Positions 33,685-41,708 of a stretch of 64,000 nt of DNA are shown here, in pieces. Both the position numbers and the translations under genes were made by a program. The stretch's first letter is position 1. The number at the start of each line of letters is the position of its first letter. Origin of the DNA: Flavobacterium sp. (GTDB taxonomy: Bacteria; Bacteroidota; Bacteroidia; Flavobacteriales; Flavobacteriaceae); the NCBI RefSeq assembly GCF_035195345.1, contig NZ_CP136574.1, forward strand, positions 62,001 to 126,000. The letters are read 5' to 3'. The notes beneath the pieces were generated by a model, which saw only the letters and a program-made list of their open reading frames with translations, did not search any database and was not told the DNA's origin.

Positions 33685-36600
33685 ATGTTAGAAAAAATTA
33701 TTGCTTTTAGTTTAAAAAACAAACTTATTGTCCTTTTATTTACACTAGGAGTCTTGGGTTTTGGTTTGTTTTCTGTTTTTCAAATATCCATTGGGGCTGT
33801 CCCAGATGTTACTAATAATCAAGTGCAGGTAATTACTACTTCTCGTAATTTATCTACACAAGATATCGAACAATATATTACCTATCCTGTTGAAATTGAA
33901 ATGGCTAATTTACCCAGTGTAAAAGAAATTCGTTCTATTTCAAAATTCGGATTATCAGTAGTAACTATTGTTTTTGAAGATGAAATTGGAACGTATTTAC
34001 CGCGACAACTAATTGCTGAAAAAATTAAAACAGCAGCAGAAAAAATCCCTGAAGGTTTTGGTACTCCAGAAATGGGACCAATTACTACAGGTTTAGGTGA
34101 AATTTATCAATATACGTTAGAAGTTAAGCCTGAATTTAAAAATCAATATTCTGTTACCGATTTACGAACTATTCAAGATTGGGTAGTAAAAAGACAATTG
34201 TCTGGAATCAAAGGTGTAGTTGAAATCAATACTTGGGGTGGCTATTTAAAACAATATGAAATTGCTATCAATCCTGCCAGTTTAAAAGCAATGAACATTT
34301 CTACTGCTGCTATTTTTACAGCTTTAGAGAAAAACAATAGCATTGCTGGTGGTTCGTATATTGAAAAAACCAATCAAAGCTATTTCATTCGTGGCGAAGG
34401 AAAAGTAAATTCTGCTCAAGATATTGAAAATATTGTTGTTAAAAATGATTCGGGATTACCAATTTATATTAAAGACATTGCTAAAGTACAATTTGGTCAT
34501 GCGAATCGTTTTGGAGCCATTACAGGAAATGGAGAAGGCGAGAAGGTTTTAGGTCAAGTAATGATGTTAAAAGGAGGCAATTCAAAACAAGTAATTGATG
34601 ATGTAAAACATCGAGTAGCTGAAATTGAAAAAACATTACCTGAAGGTGTTTACATCAACGGATTTTTAGAACGAAGTGAGTTAGTTGGAAAAACAACATT
34701 TACTGTTGCCGAAAACTTAATCTTAGGTTGTTTAATCGTAATTTTTGTAGTGGTTTTATTGCTTGGAAATTGGCGTTCAGGATTGGTAGTAGCTTCTGTT
34801 ATTCCACTTTGTTTGCTGTTTGCGATTTCCTTTATGAATATTTTCGGAATTGATGCCAATTTAATGAGTTTAGGTGCTATCGACTTCGGTATCATCATCG
34901 ATGGAGCCGTAATTATTGTCGAGTTCATCGCTTTCCAAATTGCGCATAAATCCCGACATTTAGTTGGCATGGCTAAAGAAGAACGTCAGTTAGAAATTGA
35001 CCAAATTACTTATAAAAGTGCTTCTAAAATGATGAATTCGGCTATTTTTGGTCAGTTAATCATTCTTATCGTATTTATTCCAATTCTTTCTTTATCGGGT
35101 GTGGAAGGAAAAATGTTCAAACCTATGGCAATGACATTTAGTTTTGCATTAATTGGCGCCATGTTGTTCTGTTTTACTTATGTTCCAGTGGCAGCTTCCT
35201 TGTTTTTAAAACCGCAAGAAGAAAACCCAAAATCCATCTCTAATCGGTTAATTAACAAATTGAATTCGTGGTATTTACCTGTAATCACTTGGGCTTTAGG
35301 CAATACTAAAAAAGTACTATATGGTGCTGTTGGCTTATTGTTTTTAGCCGTTGGATTGTTTGCAACCATGGGAGGGGAATTTATCCCAACATTAGATGAA
35401 GGCGATTTCGTAATTCAACCGGTTTTAAAAACGGGGACTTCCTTGTCTAAAACCATTGAAACTACTACAAAAATCGAGCAAATAATTCTTAAGAATTTCC
35501 CTGAAGTAACGCAAGTGGTAAGTAGAATTGGTGCTGCCGAAGTGCCAACGGATCCCATGAGTATGGAGGAAAGTGATATTATTGTAAAATTAAAACCTAA
35601 ATCAGAATGGGTTTCTGCCGATACAAAAGATGAATTGGCTGATAAAATCAAAGCGGCACTTGAAGAGAAAATTCCAAATATGGAAATCGAATTTACGCAA
35701 CCTATTGAAATGCGTTTTAATGAATTAATTTCGGGTTCTCGTTCCGATGTGGCGATTAAAATTTTTGGGGAAGATTTAGATATTTTAGCCAAAAAAGCCC
35801 ATGAAATTGAAAAAGCAATTAAAAATGTAGAAGGGGCTTCGGATATTATCATTGAAAAAACAGAAGGTTTGCCTCAAATGTTTGTGCAATACGACCGAAG
35901 TAAAATTGCTCGTTATGGCTTAAATATTGCTGATTTAAACGAAATGATTGCTCTTGGTTTTGCAGGAAAAACAGTTGGAAATGTTTTTGAAGGTGAAAAA
36001 CGTTTTGATATGGTCATTCGCTTAGATAAAACCAACAGAACGGATATTGAAGACTTACGAAACTTATATGTTTCCACTCCAAATGGTGAGCAAATTCCGT
36101 TACGAGAATTAGCTTCTATCGAATATACCGAAGGGCCTGCAAAAATTTCAAGAGATAATACCAACCGAAGAATCATCGTAGGAATCAACGTAAGAAACCG
36201 CGATTTACAAAGTGTTGTTGATGATGTTAAAAAAATTATCGATACTGAAATTAAGTTACCTTCAGGATATCGTGTTACGTATGGTGGGCAATTTGAAAAT
36301 TTGCAAAGTGCAAAAGCCCGATTACTTATTGCTGTACCTATTGCCTTATTTTTAATTTTTATATTGTTACATTTTGCCTTTGGATCAATCAAAGAAGCCT
36401 TAATGGTTTATTCTGCAATTCCATTGTCTGCTGTAGGTGGTGTTTTATTTTTATGGATACGCGATTTGCCTTTTAGTATTTCGGCTGGGGTTGGATTTAT
36501 AGCATTATTTGGTATAGCTGTATTGAATGGTATTGTGTTGATTGAACATTTTAAAGAATTAAAACACAGTGGTATGAAAGATATGAACGAGCTTATTTTA

Positions 36601-38022
36601 AAAGGAACCACCGATAGACTTCGACCAGTTTTATTAACTGCTGCAGCCGCTGCTTTAGGATTTTTACCTATGGCTATTTCATCTGGAGCAGGAGCAGAGG
36701 TGCAACGACCATTAGCCACTGTAGTTATTGGTGGATTGTTTACAGCAACACTTTTAACCATGATTGTTTTACCTATTTTGTTCAAAATCTTTGATGAGAA
36801 AGAATTTAAAAAACCAAAATTCAAAAAACACGTAAGTGGAACTTATATTTTGCTATTTTTATTTGGAACCAGCTTTGGTTTTGCACAAGAAAATACTACT
36901 GAATTAGATTCAATGATGTCTAAAGCTTTACAAAACAATAAATTAGTGAAAGCGGGGCAATTGCAAATCGACAAAGCCAACGCTAACATTAAAACGGCTT
37001 ATTCTTTTGATAAAACCAATGTGTATTACAGTTATGACCAAAATAATTTAGCCCTAAATAACGAACCTTTAAAAGTATTCGGAGTACAACAATCCTTTGC
37101 ATTTCCAACGGTTTATGGTGCTCAAAGAAAGGTGTATAAAGCCGAGTTAGAAAGTCAAAAAGCTTCTTTCGAATTGCAAAAAAACAAACTCAAATTAGAA
37201 GTTTCAAAACTTTATCATCAAATTGTGTATTTGCAACACCAAGAAAAATTGTATCGCTATTTGGATAGTTTGTATCAAAATTTTTCCAAAGCAAGCAACA
37301 GAAGATTTGAATTAGGGGAAACCAATTATTTGGAAAAAATAACTGCTGAAGCTAAGTTTAGACAAATTAGTACCAAACTTTCGCAACTGGATAAAGAGAA
37401 AAAAGCACAATTAGAAGTATTGCAAGCTTTGATTCAATCAGAGGAAATAATTACCATAAAAGCGAATGAAGTCAAACCTATTAATAATATATTAGATACT
37501 TCAAGTAAAGCATTGTATGGAACTTATTTTGAAAGTATTACTAGTAAGTACAAATCAAACGAACAACTTCAAAAACAAAACTGGTTACCTGATGTAAATA
37601 TCGAGTATTTTCAAGGTAGAAATAGTGGCATTACGCAATCTTTATATGGATTTCAAGTAGGAGTGGCTGTTCCTTTATTATTCAATGGCAATGTGGCAAA
37701 ATCAAAAGTGGCTAAGTTGGAATCTCAAGCTTGGGAACAACAAAAGCAACACGAATTAATTAAAATTGATGCGCACATAAAACAGAAAAACAGCGAATTA
37801 GAACAACACAATCAAGCAATTGATTACTATAACCAATACGGAAAAAAAGTGTCTCAAGAAATTATTAAAGTGGCCAACATGAGTTACAAACAAGGGGAAA
37901 TTGATTTTTTCCAATTCATCCAAAGTTTAGAGAATGCCACTACAATACAGGTGGATTATTTAGATGCTGTTAACCAATACAACCAGACACAATTAGACTT
38001 ACAATATATTAATATACAATAA
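33685..38022 (+). CDS. CusA/CzcA-type heavy-metal RND pump fused to a TolC-like outer-membrane factor
   Basis: 1445 aa. Residues 1-1040 are a heavy-metal RND transporter: 12 membrane helices, PDVTNNQVQVITT, YPVEIEMANLP and the charged helix 4 (GAIDFGIIIDGAVIIVEF). A new hydrophobic stretch (TYILLFLFGTSFGFAQ, about 1051-1066) looks like an internal signal peptide; the rest is an outer-membrane factor of the CzcC type with long coiled coils and the ending seen in TolC relatives. Such fusions are known in Bacteroidota. The pump expels Cu/Ag or Zn/Co/Cd; the metal cannot be named. Adaptor gene follows after 7 bp. Confidence 0.92.
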   Translation: MLEKIIAFSLKNKLIVLLFTLGVLGFGLFSVFQISIGAVPDVTNNQVQVITTSRNLSTQDIEQYITYPVEIEMANLPSVKEIRSISKFGLSVVTIVFEDEIGTYLPRQLIAEKIKTAAEKIPEGFGTPEMGPITTGLGEIYQYTLEVKPEFKNQYSVTDLRTIQDWVVKRQLSGIKGVVEINTWGGYLKQYEIAINPASLKAMNISTAAIFTALEKNNSIAGGSYIEKTNQSYFIRGEGKVNSAQDIENIVVKNDSGLPIYIKDIAKVQFGHANRFGAITGNGEGEKVLGQVMMLKGGNSKQVIDDVKHRVAEIEKTLPEGVYINGFLERSELVGKTTFTVAENLILGCLIVIFVVVLLLGNWRSGLVVASVIPLCLLFAISFMNIFGIDANLMSLGAIDFGIIIDGAVIIVEFIAFQIAHKSRHLVGMAKEERQLEIDQITYKSASKMMNSAIFGQLIILIVFIPILSLSGVEGKMFKPMAMTFSFALIGAMLFCFTYVPVAASLFLKPQEENPKSISNRLINKLNSWYLPVITWALGNTKKVLYGAVGLLFLAVGLFATMGGEFIPTLDEGDFVIQPVLKTGTSLSKTIETTTKIEQIILKNFPEVTQVVSRIGAAEVPTDPMSMEESDIIVKLKPKSEWVSADTKDELADKIKAALEEKIPNMEIEFTQPIEMRFNELISGSRSDVAIKIFGEDLDILAKKAHEIEKAIKNVEGASDIIIEKTEGLPQMFVQYDRSKIARYGLNIADLNEMIALGFAGKTVGNVFEGEKRFDMVIRLDKTNRTDIEDLRNLYVSTPNGEQIPLRELASIEYTEGPAKISRDNTNRRIIVGINVRNRDLQSVVDDVKKIIDTEIKLPSGYRVTYGGQFENLQSAKARLLIAVPIALFLIFILLHFAFGSIKEALMVYSAIPLSAVGGVLFLWIRDLPFSISAGVGFIALFGIAVLNGIVLIEHFKELKHSGMKDMNELILKGTTDRLRPVLLTAAAAALGFLPMAISSGAGAEVQRPLATVVIGGLFTATLLTMIVLPILFKIFDEKEFKKPKFKKHVSGTYILLFLFGTSFGFAQENTTELDSMMSKALQNNKLVKAGQLQIDKANANIKTAYSFDKTNVYYSYDQNNLALNNEPLKVFGVQQSFAFPTVYGAQRKVYKAELESQKASFELQKNKLKLEVSKLYHQIVYLQHQEKLYRYLDSLYQNFSKASNRRFELGETNYLEKITAEAKFRQISTKLSQLDKEKKAQLEVLQALIQSEEIITIKANEVKPINNILDTSSKALYGTYFESITSKYKSNEQLQKQNWLPDVNIEYFQGRNSGITQSLYGFQVGVAVPLLFNGNVAKSKVAKLESQAWEQQKQHELIKIDAHIKQKNSELEQHNQAIDYYNQYGKKVSQEIIKVANMSYKQGEIDFFQFIQSLENATTIQVDYLDAVNQYNQTQLDLQYINIQ

Positions 38023-38029
38023 CATACCA

Positions 38030-39142
38030 ATGAAAAAAGTAGTATACATAGCAATAATAGCAACCCTCATGTTTTCATGCAAACAAGAAGTTGCAGAAGA
38101 AAAAATAGTTGATGACGGATTAATAACGGTAACAGCTGCGCAATTTGAATCTTCCAAAATGGAAATAGGCGCTCCAGTTGAACAAGATTTTGAAGTCACG
38201 ATTAAGTCATCTGGAAAAATAGATGTTCCACCACAATATCGAGCTAAAGTAACCACATTTTTAGGAGGTTATGTAAAAGCTACCAAATTATTAGTAGGAG
38301 ATAAAGTAGCAAAAGGGCAAGCTTTAATTACCTTAGAAAACACAGATTATTTGGATTTACAAAAGGATTATGTTGAAGTTGCTGAACAAATTAACTATTT
38401 AAAATCAGAATTTGAACGTCAGAAAACCTTGTATAGTGAAAAAATAACTTCGCAAAAAAACTATCTAAAAGCTGAAAGCGAATACCGCCAAGCAAAAGGA
38501 ATGTATCAAGGCTTACGTGAAAAACTACTACTGTTAAACATCAATCCAGCTAATGTAGAACGTGGAAAATTTACTTCACAAATCACTATTTCGGCACCTA
38601 TTTCGGGAGATGTAACAGTAATGAATGCAAATGTGGGCATGTTTATGTCGCCATCAGATGTAATATTAGAAATTGTAGACACCAATTATTTGCATTTGAA
38701 TTTAAGCATTTTTGAAAAAGACATTTTGCATGTAAAACAAGGACAAAATATTAGTTTTACGATTCCAGAAGCTAGTAAAGAACAATTCAGTTCTAAAGTA
38801 CAATTGGTAGGAAAATCAATAGAAAGTAAAGAAAGAACTATTTCGGTTTTTGGAACTTTAAATCCAAAGGACAAATCAAAATTATTATCAGGAATGTTTG
38901 TGGAAGCAGGAATTGTAATTGATTCTAAAAAAGGCTTCGGTATCCCTGTAGATGCTTTAATTAAAGAAAATAACAAAAGTTTTGTACTTTTATTACAAGA
39001 AAATAAAGGCAGTTATGTTTTCAAAAAAACATTGGTTTCGGTAGGAGAACAATCAACAGAATTTGTTGAAATTTTATTAGATGAAACAATTAAACAAAAT
39101 TCAAAAATATTGACAAAAGGTGTTTTTGATGTAACCAATTAA
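38030..39142 (+). CDS. RND efflux periplasmic adaptor (membrane-fusion protein)
   Basis: 370 aa. Lipobox FSC at about residues 15-17. Barrel-sandwich and hairpin arrangement: PPQYRAKVTTFLGGYVKATKLLVGDKVAKGQALITLEN split over 63-100, a coiled-coil hairpin (LQKDYVEVAEQI to EKLLLL), ISAPISGDVTVMNANVGMF and the C-terminal beta domain. It bridges the RND pump and the outer-membrane factor encoded by the fused gene just upstream. CusB/CzcB type; no methionine or histidine metal patch is obvious at the N-terminus. Confidence 0.9.
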   Translation: MKKVVYIAIIATLMFSCKQEVAEEKIVDDGLITVTAAQFESSKMEIGAPVEQDFEVTIKSSGKIDVPPQYRAKVTTFLGGYVKATKLLVGDKVAKGQALITLENTDYLDLQKDYVEVAEQINYLKSEFERQKTLYSEKITSQKNYLKAESEYRQAKGMYQGLREKLLLLNINPANVERGKFTSQITISAPISGDVTVMNANVGMFMSPSDVILEIVDTNYLHLNLSIFEKDILHVKQGQNISFTIPEASKEQFSSKVQLVGKSIESKERTISVFGTLNPKDKSKLLSGMFVEAGIVIDSKKGFGIPVDALIKENNKSFVLLLQENKGSYVFKKTLVSVGEQSTEFVEILLDETIKQNSKILTKGVFDVTN

Positions 39143-39655
39143 ATGATAGAAATTATGAATCAAGCACATTTACACATGGTTTTTAACCATTTTCCAATTA
39201 TTGGATTATTCTTTGGAATAGGAATTTTAGCCTATGGTATTGTTAAAAAACAAACCATATTAGTCAATACGGCTTATGTAATCTTCATTTTTTGCATGCT
39301 AATGGCAAAAGCTACGATGATGACTGGTGAAGGGGCTGAAGAAATTGTAGAAGAATTAAGCATTTCACATGACATTATTCATGAGCACGAAGAATTAGCA
39401 GAAACCTTCATGAAAGTACTTTATGGTTTAGGACTTGTTTCCATTTTAGGCTTAGTTGCTAATTATAAAAAACATGGAAAAGCATCAGTTGTTTCGTATG
39501 TAATATTATTTTTAGCAATAGGTTCAGCGGTGTTGTCTAAGTCTGTTGGAACTTCGGGTGGTGAAATTCGCCATACTGAAATTAGAGACAATGCTAACTT
39601 GAGCAATACTTCTGAAGCTAATCATGAAAACGAATCATCAGAGGAGGATGACTAG
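39143..39655 (+). CDS. Four-helix membrane protein (DUF2231-like) of the efflux operon
   Basis: 170 aa, starting directly after the adaptor stop (a second ATG at 39155 is also possible). HLHMVFNHFPIIGLFFG at the start resembles the H..VHFPI motif of DUF2231. Four hydrophobic helices, a histidine/glutamate-rich loop (SHDIIHEHEELAE) and an acidic tail (NESSEEDD). Last gene of the operon before the terminator. Possible metal or haem binding by the histidines; inferred. Confidence 0.7.
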   Translation: MIEIMNQAHLHMVFNHFPIIGLFFGIGILAYGIVKKQTILVNTAYVIFIFCMLMAKATMMTGEGAEEIVEELSISHDIIHEHEELAETFMKVLYGLGLVSILGLVANYKKHGKASVVSYVILFLAIGSAVLSKSVGTSGGEIRHTEIRDNANLSNTSEANHENESSEEDD

Positions 39656-39695
39656 TCAAAAAAATAGTTTTCAAATCGATTCCATTTTAATTATT

Positions 39696-39726
39696 AAACC
39701 GTTTGATATTTTCAAGCGGTTTTTTA
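39696..39726 (+). terminator. Terminator of the metal-efflux operon
   Basis: Stem AAACCGTTTGA / TTCAAGCGGTTT with a G-T pair, followed by six T. Confidence 0.8.
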
Positions 39727-39833
39727 TTTCTATTGTGGCCAGTCAATTACTAATCATCGTTTCTACACGTTTCTCTTTTTAGATTTCATTTGTCAAACTT
39801 GATTTTCATTGATTGGTGTTTTGAGCTTTCCAC

Positions 39834-39918
39834 AGCGTTCGAAGTTATGGGCTGAAGTTTCAGATGGTGCGCTTAAATTTAGCACGCGGATGTTACGGGT
39901 CCGACTGGGCGGAACGCT
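39834..39918. repeat. GC-richer palindromic intergenic element
   Basis: AGCGTTC (39834-39840) pairs with GAACGCT (39912-39918), and GTGC / GCAC pair inside it. The 85-bp piece is clearly richer in GC than its surroundings, lies in the 908-bp gene-free gap 39656-40563, and looks like a dispersed repeat remnant. No RNA family recognised. Confidence 0.4.
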
Positions 39919-39947
39919 GATTGGGGCGGATTTTTAACACATAGGTA

Positions 39948-40160
39948 CATAGTTTTTACACAGAGCTACACGGAGTTTTATTGGAAGTGGATTGTGTTGA
40001 GAGAGCTACACAGAGGCGTTACACTTTTCATAGTTCACAATAGGCTACACACATAGTTTTTACACAGAGCTACACGGAGTTTTATTGGAAGTGGATTGTG
40101 TTGAGAGAGCTAGACAGAGTAAGAAGCTTCGGACGTTGCGCTTTTCATAGTTCAGATAAT
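39948..40160. repeat. Imperfect tandem repeat, 104-bp period, about two copies
   Basis: Positions 39948-40015 recur at 40052-40119 with one mismatch (68 bp). The next part, CTTTTCATAGTTCA and the phrase GCTACAC, also recurs, with a small insertion in copy 2. Phrases such as ACACAGAGCTACACGGAG are repeated within a unit. Non-coding; no start-to-stop frame is preserved. Confidence 0.8.
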
Positions 40161-40493
40161 GCTACACGTATCGTTGGTTATGCTACTAGCCTTCACTTTT
40201 TACACTTTTCAACACTTTATAAAAACATGTAATCAATTGTATAACTTTCATAAAAAGAATGGCAAAAAAGTTAGAAAAAAGTTAAAAATATTTATTCTAC
40301 AATGCGGTAGTGAACAGCTTGATTTTCAGATGCTTATAATTAAAAAAACAATGTGTTTTATTTTTCAAATACTTGATATTCAATCAATTAAAAACCTATA
40401 TTGTTTTACTAAAAACAAGCAGGTTTGTTTAAAAATCCTACAATTTGTGAATAACTTTGCCTTTCATTTCTCATCTCAATTTATAAACTTTGC

Positions 40494-40540
40494 ATTAGTC
40501 AGTTAGACATGATTTCCGAAGGTTGTGTACTATGACTAAT
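40494..40540 (+). promoter_or_regulatory. Leader with inverted repeat before the HU-like gene
   Basis: ATTAGTCA (40494-40501) and TGACTAAT (40533-40540) form an 8-bp inverted repeat with a 31-nt loop, ending 23 bp before the start codon. A TAACTTTG -7 element is at 40452-40459. Possible leader hairpin controlling translation of the HU-like protein. Confidence 0.4.
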
Positions 40541-40563
40541 TTATTTTTTTTCACATAAAACAC

Positions 40564-40953
40564 ATGAAAATGAGCGTTAAGTACAAAGTTCTTCCAAGAA
40601 GAAACCCGCAGGACATGGCTGCACCAGAAAAATTTTATGCCGCTGCAATTGCAGATGGAGAAACCGATTTAGACAAATTAGCTGAGCAAATTTCGTATCA
40701 ATGTACGGTAACCGAATCCGATTGCTATGCTGTATTACTATCGTTAGAGCGCAATATTATTAGCGAGTTAGAGCAAGGCAGAATTGTCAAATTAGGACGA
40801 TTAGGTAATTTTCAAATTGGAGTAAGCTCTGAAGGTAGAGATACCGCTGAAGAAGTAACTTCAGGTGCAATTACCAAAACGCGTATTTTATTCCGACCAG
40901 GAAAAAGATTACGTTCATTATTAAATGATTTATCATTTAGAAAAGCGGGCTAG
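40564..40953 (+). CDS. HU-family DNA-binding protein (Bacteroidota long form)
   Basis: 129 aa (or 127 from the ATG at 40570, MSVKYKVL). HU/IHF-like fold: LEQGRIVKLGRLGNFQIGVSSEGRD with the conserved V.L...G.F pattern, and ILFRPGKRLRSLLNDL at the end. The N-terminal NPQDMAAPEKFYAAAIADGETDL is the strand-helix extension typical of the Bacteroidota subgroup. Binds and bends DNA. Single gene between two terminators; a decayed copy of its tail region may lie at 41171. Confidence 0.9.
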   Translation: MKMSVKYKVLPRRNPQDMAAPEKFYAAAIADGETDLDKLAEQISYQCTVTESDCYAVLLSLERNIISELEQGRIVKLGRLGNFQIGVSSEGRDTAEEVTSGAITKTRILFRPGKRLRSLLNDLSFRKAG

Positions 40954-40985
40954 AATCCCCACTGTAAGTGTAAGCTTATAGTAAG

Positions 40986-41019
40986 ACCTCGAGTATTCCA
41001 GTACTCGAGGTTTTTTTTT
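40986..41019 (+). terminator. Terminator of the HU-like gene
   Basis: Stem CCTCGAGTA / TACTCGAGG (40987-40995, 41002-41010) followed by nine T. Confidence 0.88.
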
Positions 41020-41036
41020 GTTATATATGTAACAAT

Positions 41037-41116
41037 TTCGTCCTGATGAAACTTTTGTTTCGTCCTGACGAACCATTTCTTTCGTCCTGATGAATTGTTT
41101 GTTTAGTACTGACGAA
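41037..41116. repeat. Array of four 14-bp palindromes at exact 22-bp spacing
   Basis: TTCGTC-CT-GACGAA-type palindromes start at 41037, 41059, 41081 and 41103; the last is degenerate (TTAGTACTGACGAA). 22 bp is two helical turns, so the sites face the same side of the DNA. The spacers of 8 bp share little. Looks like a cluster of protein-binding sites; could also form alternating hairpins. It is part of the 755-bp gap 40954-41708, whose remainder (41240-41700) shows nothing I can name beyond a weak promoter. Confidence 0.75.
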
Positions 41117-41170
41117 TCAAAAAATTATATTTTTACTCCCAAAAAGGCATAAAAAAAGCTCAAAAAAACT

Positions 41171-41232
41171 GGCTAGAACCCCACTTTTTGAGCGTAAATT
41201 TATAATAAGACCTCGAGCAGTTCCAGCTACTC
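41171..41232 (+). repeat. Decayed copy of the HU-gene tail and terminator
   Basis: GGCTAGAACCCCAC then ATAATAAGACCTCGAGCAGTTCCAG mirrors 40948-41000 (GGCTAGAATCCCCAC ... TAGTAAGACCTCGAGTATTCCAG), quoted in parts. The stem-loop is broken in this copy (CTACTCCG). It suggests that a second HU-like gene or its end once stood here. Confidence 0.5.
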
Positions 41233-41708
41233 CGTCGTAATAAGTTGTAAATATAATAGATAATTTTATTTTGATTGCACTATTTAAAAAAATTAACACA
41301 GGAAAAACAACTTACTACTTCTTGATTTATGCCTCAAAGTTTCAGTATTGCCCTTGAACTTGCCATTGTTCTGTTTATTTTTTTACACTTCCTGAACGGT
41401 TTTCTACATTTTTTTCTCCACACCTTTGTATACTTTAACCAAGGAAGTTTCTTTATATTTTACCTAGTTTAAAATAGGTATTCTTATGGGTTGTATGGGT
41501 GCTTTTTTTTCGCTATGTTTGGGGTAAAGTAAATCATAAATAAAAGCTATTTCGATAACAAAAGCACTGTAAAAGTTGTTTCAAGAGTTCATGAAGTTAT
41601 ATTTTCATATTTCAATGATTTTAAGATAATGATACAAGTGATTTTTTTGATAAAATTAAAGCTTTAGTGATTTGTGAAAATAATTAGGATTGTTAGCTTT
41701 ATAAATAT

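Noticed and set aside
34650..36824. Several open frames of 100-160 aa on the minus strand inside the RND pump gene
   Set aside because: They are antisense shadows of a clear RND coding sequence and show no family motif or start context.
39834..39918. SRP RNA, RNase P RNA or tRNA
   Set aside because: The conserved loops of these RNAs (for example GGAAGG of SRP RNA, or a T-loop TTCGA with matching arms) are absent.
40159..40506. 115-aa open frame between the repeats and the HU-like gene
   Set aside because: It begins in the tandem-repeat remnant, has a lysine/phenylalanine/cysteine composition typical of random AT-rich DNA and runs over the promoter of the HU-like gene.
41037..41116. Short CRISPR array
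   Set aside because: The repeats are only 14 bp, palindromic, with 8-bp spacers; far too short for CRISPR repeats and spacers.
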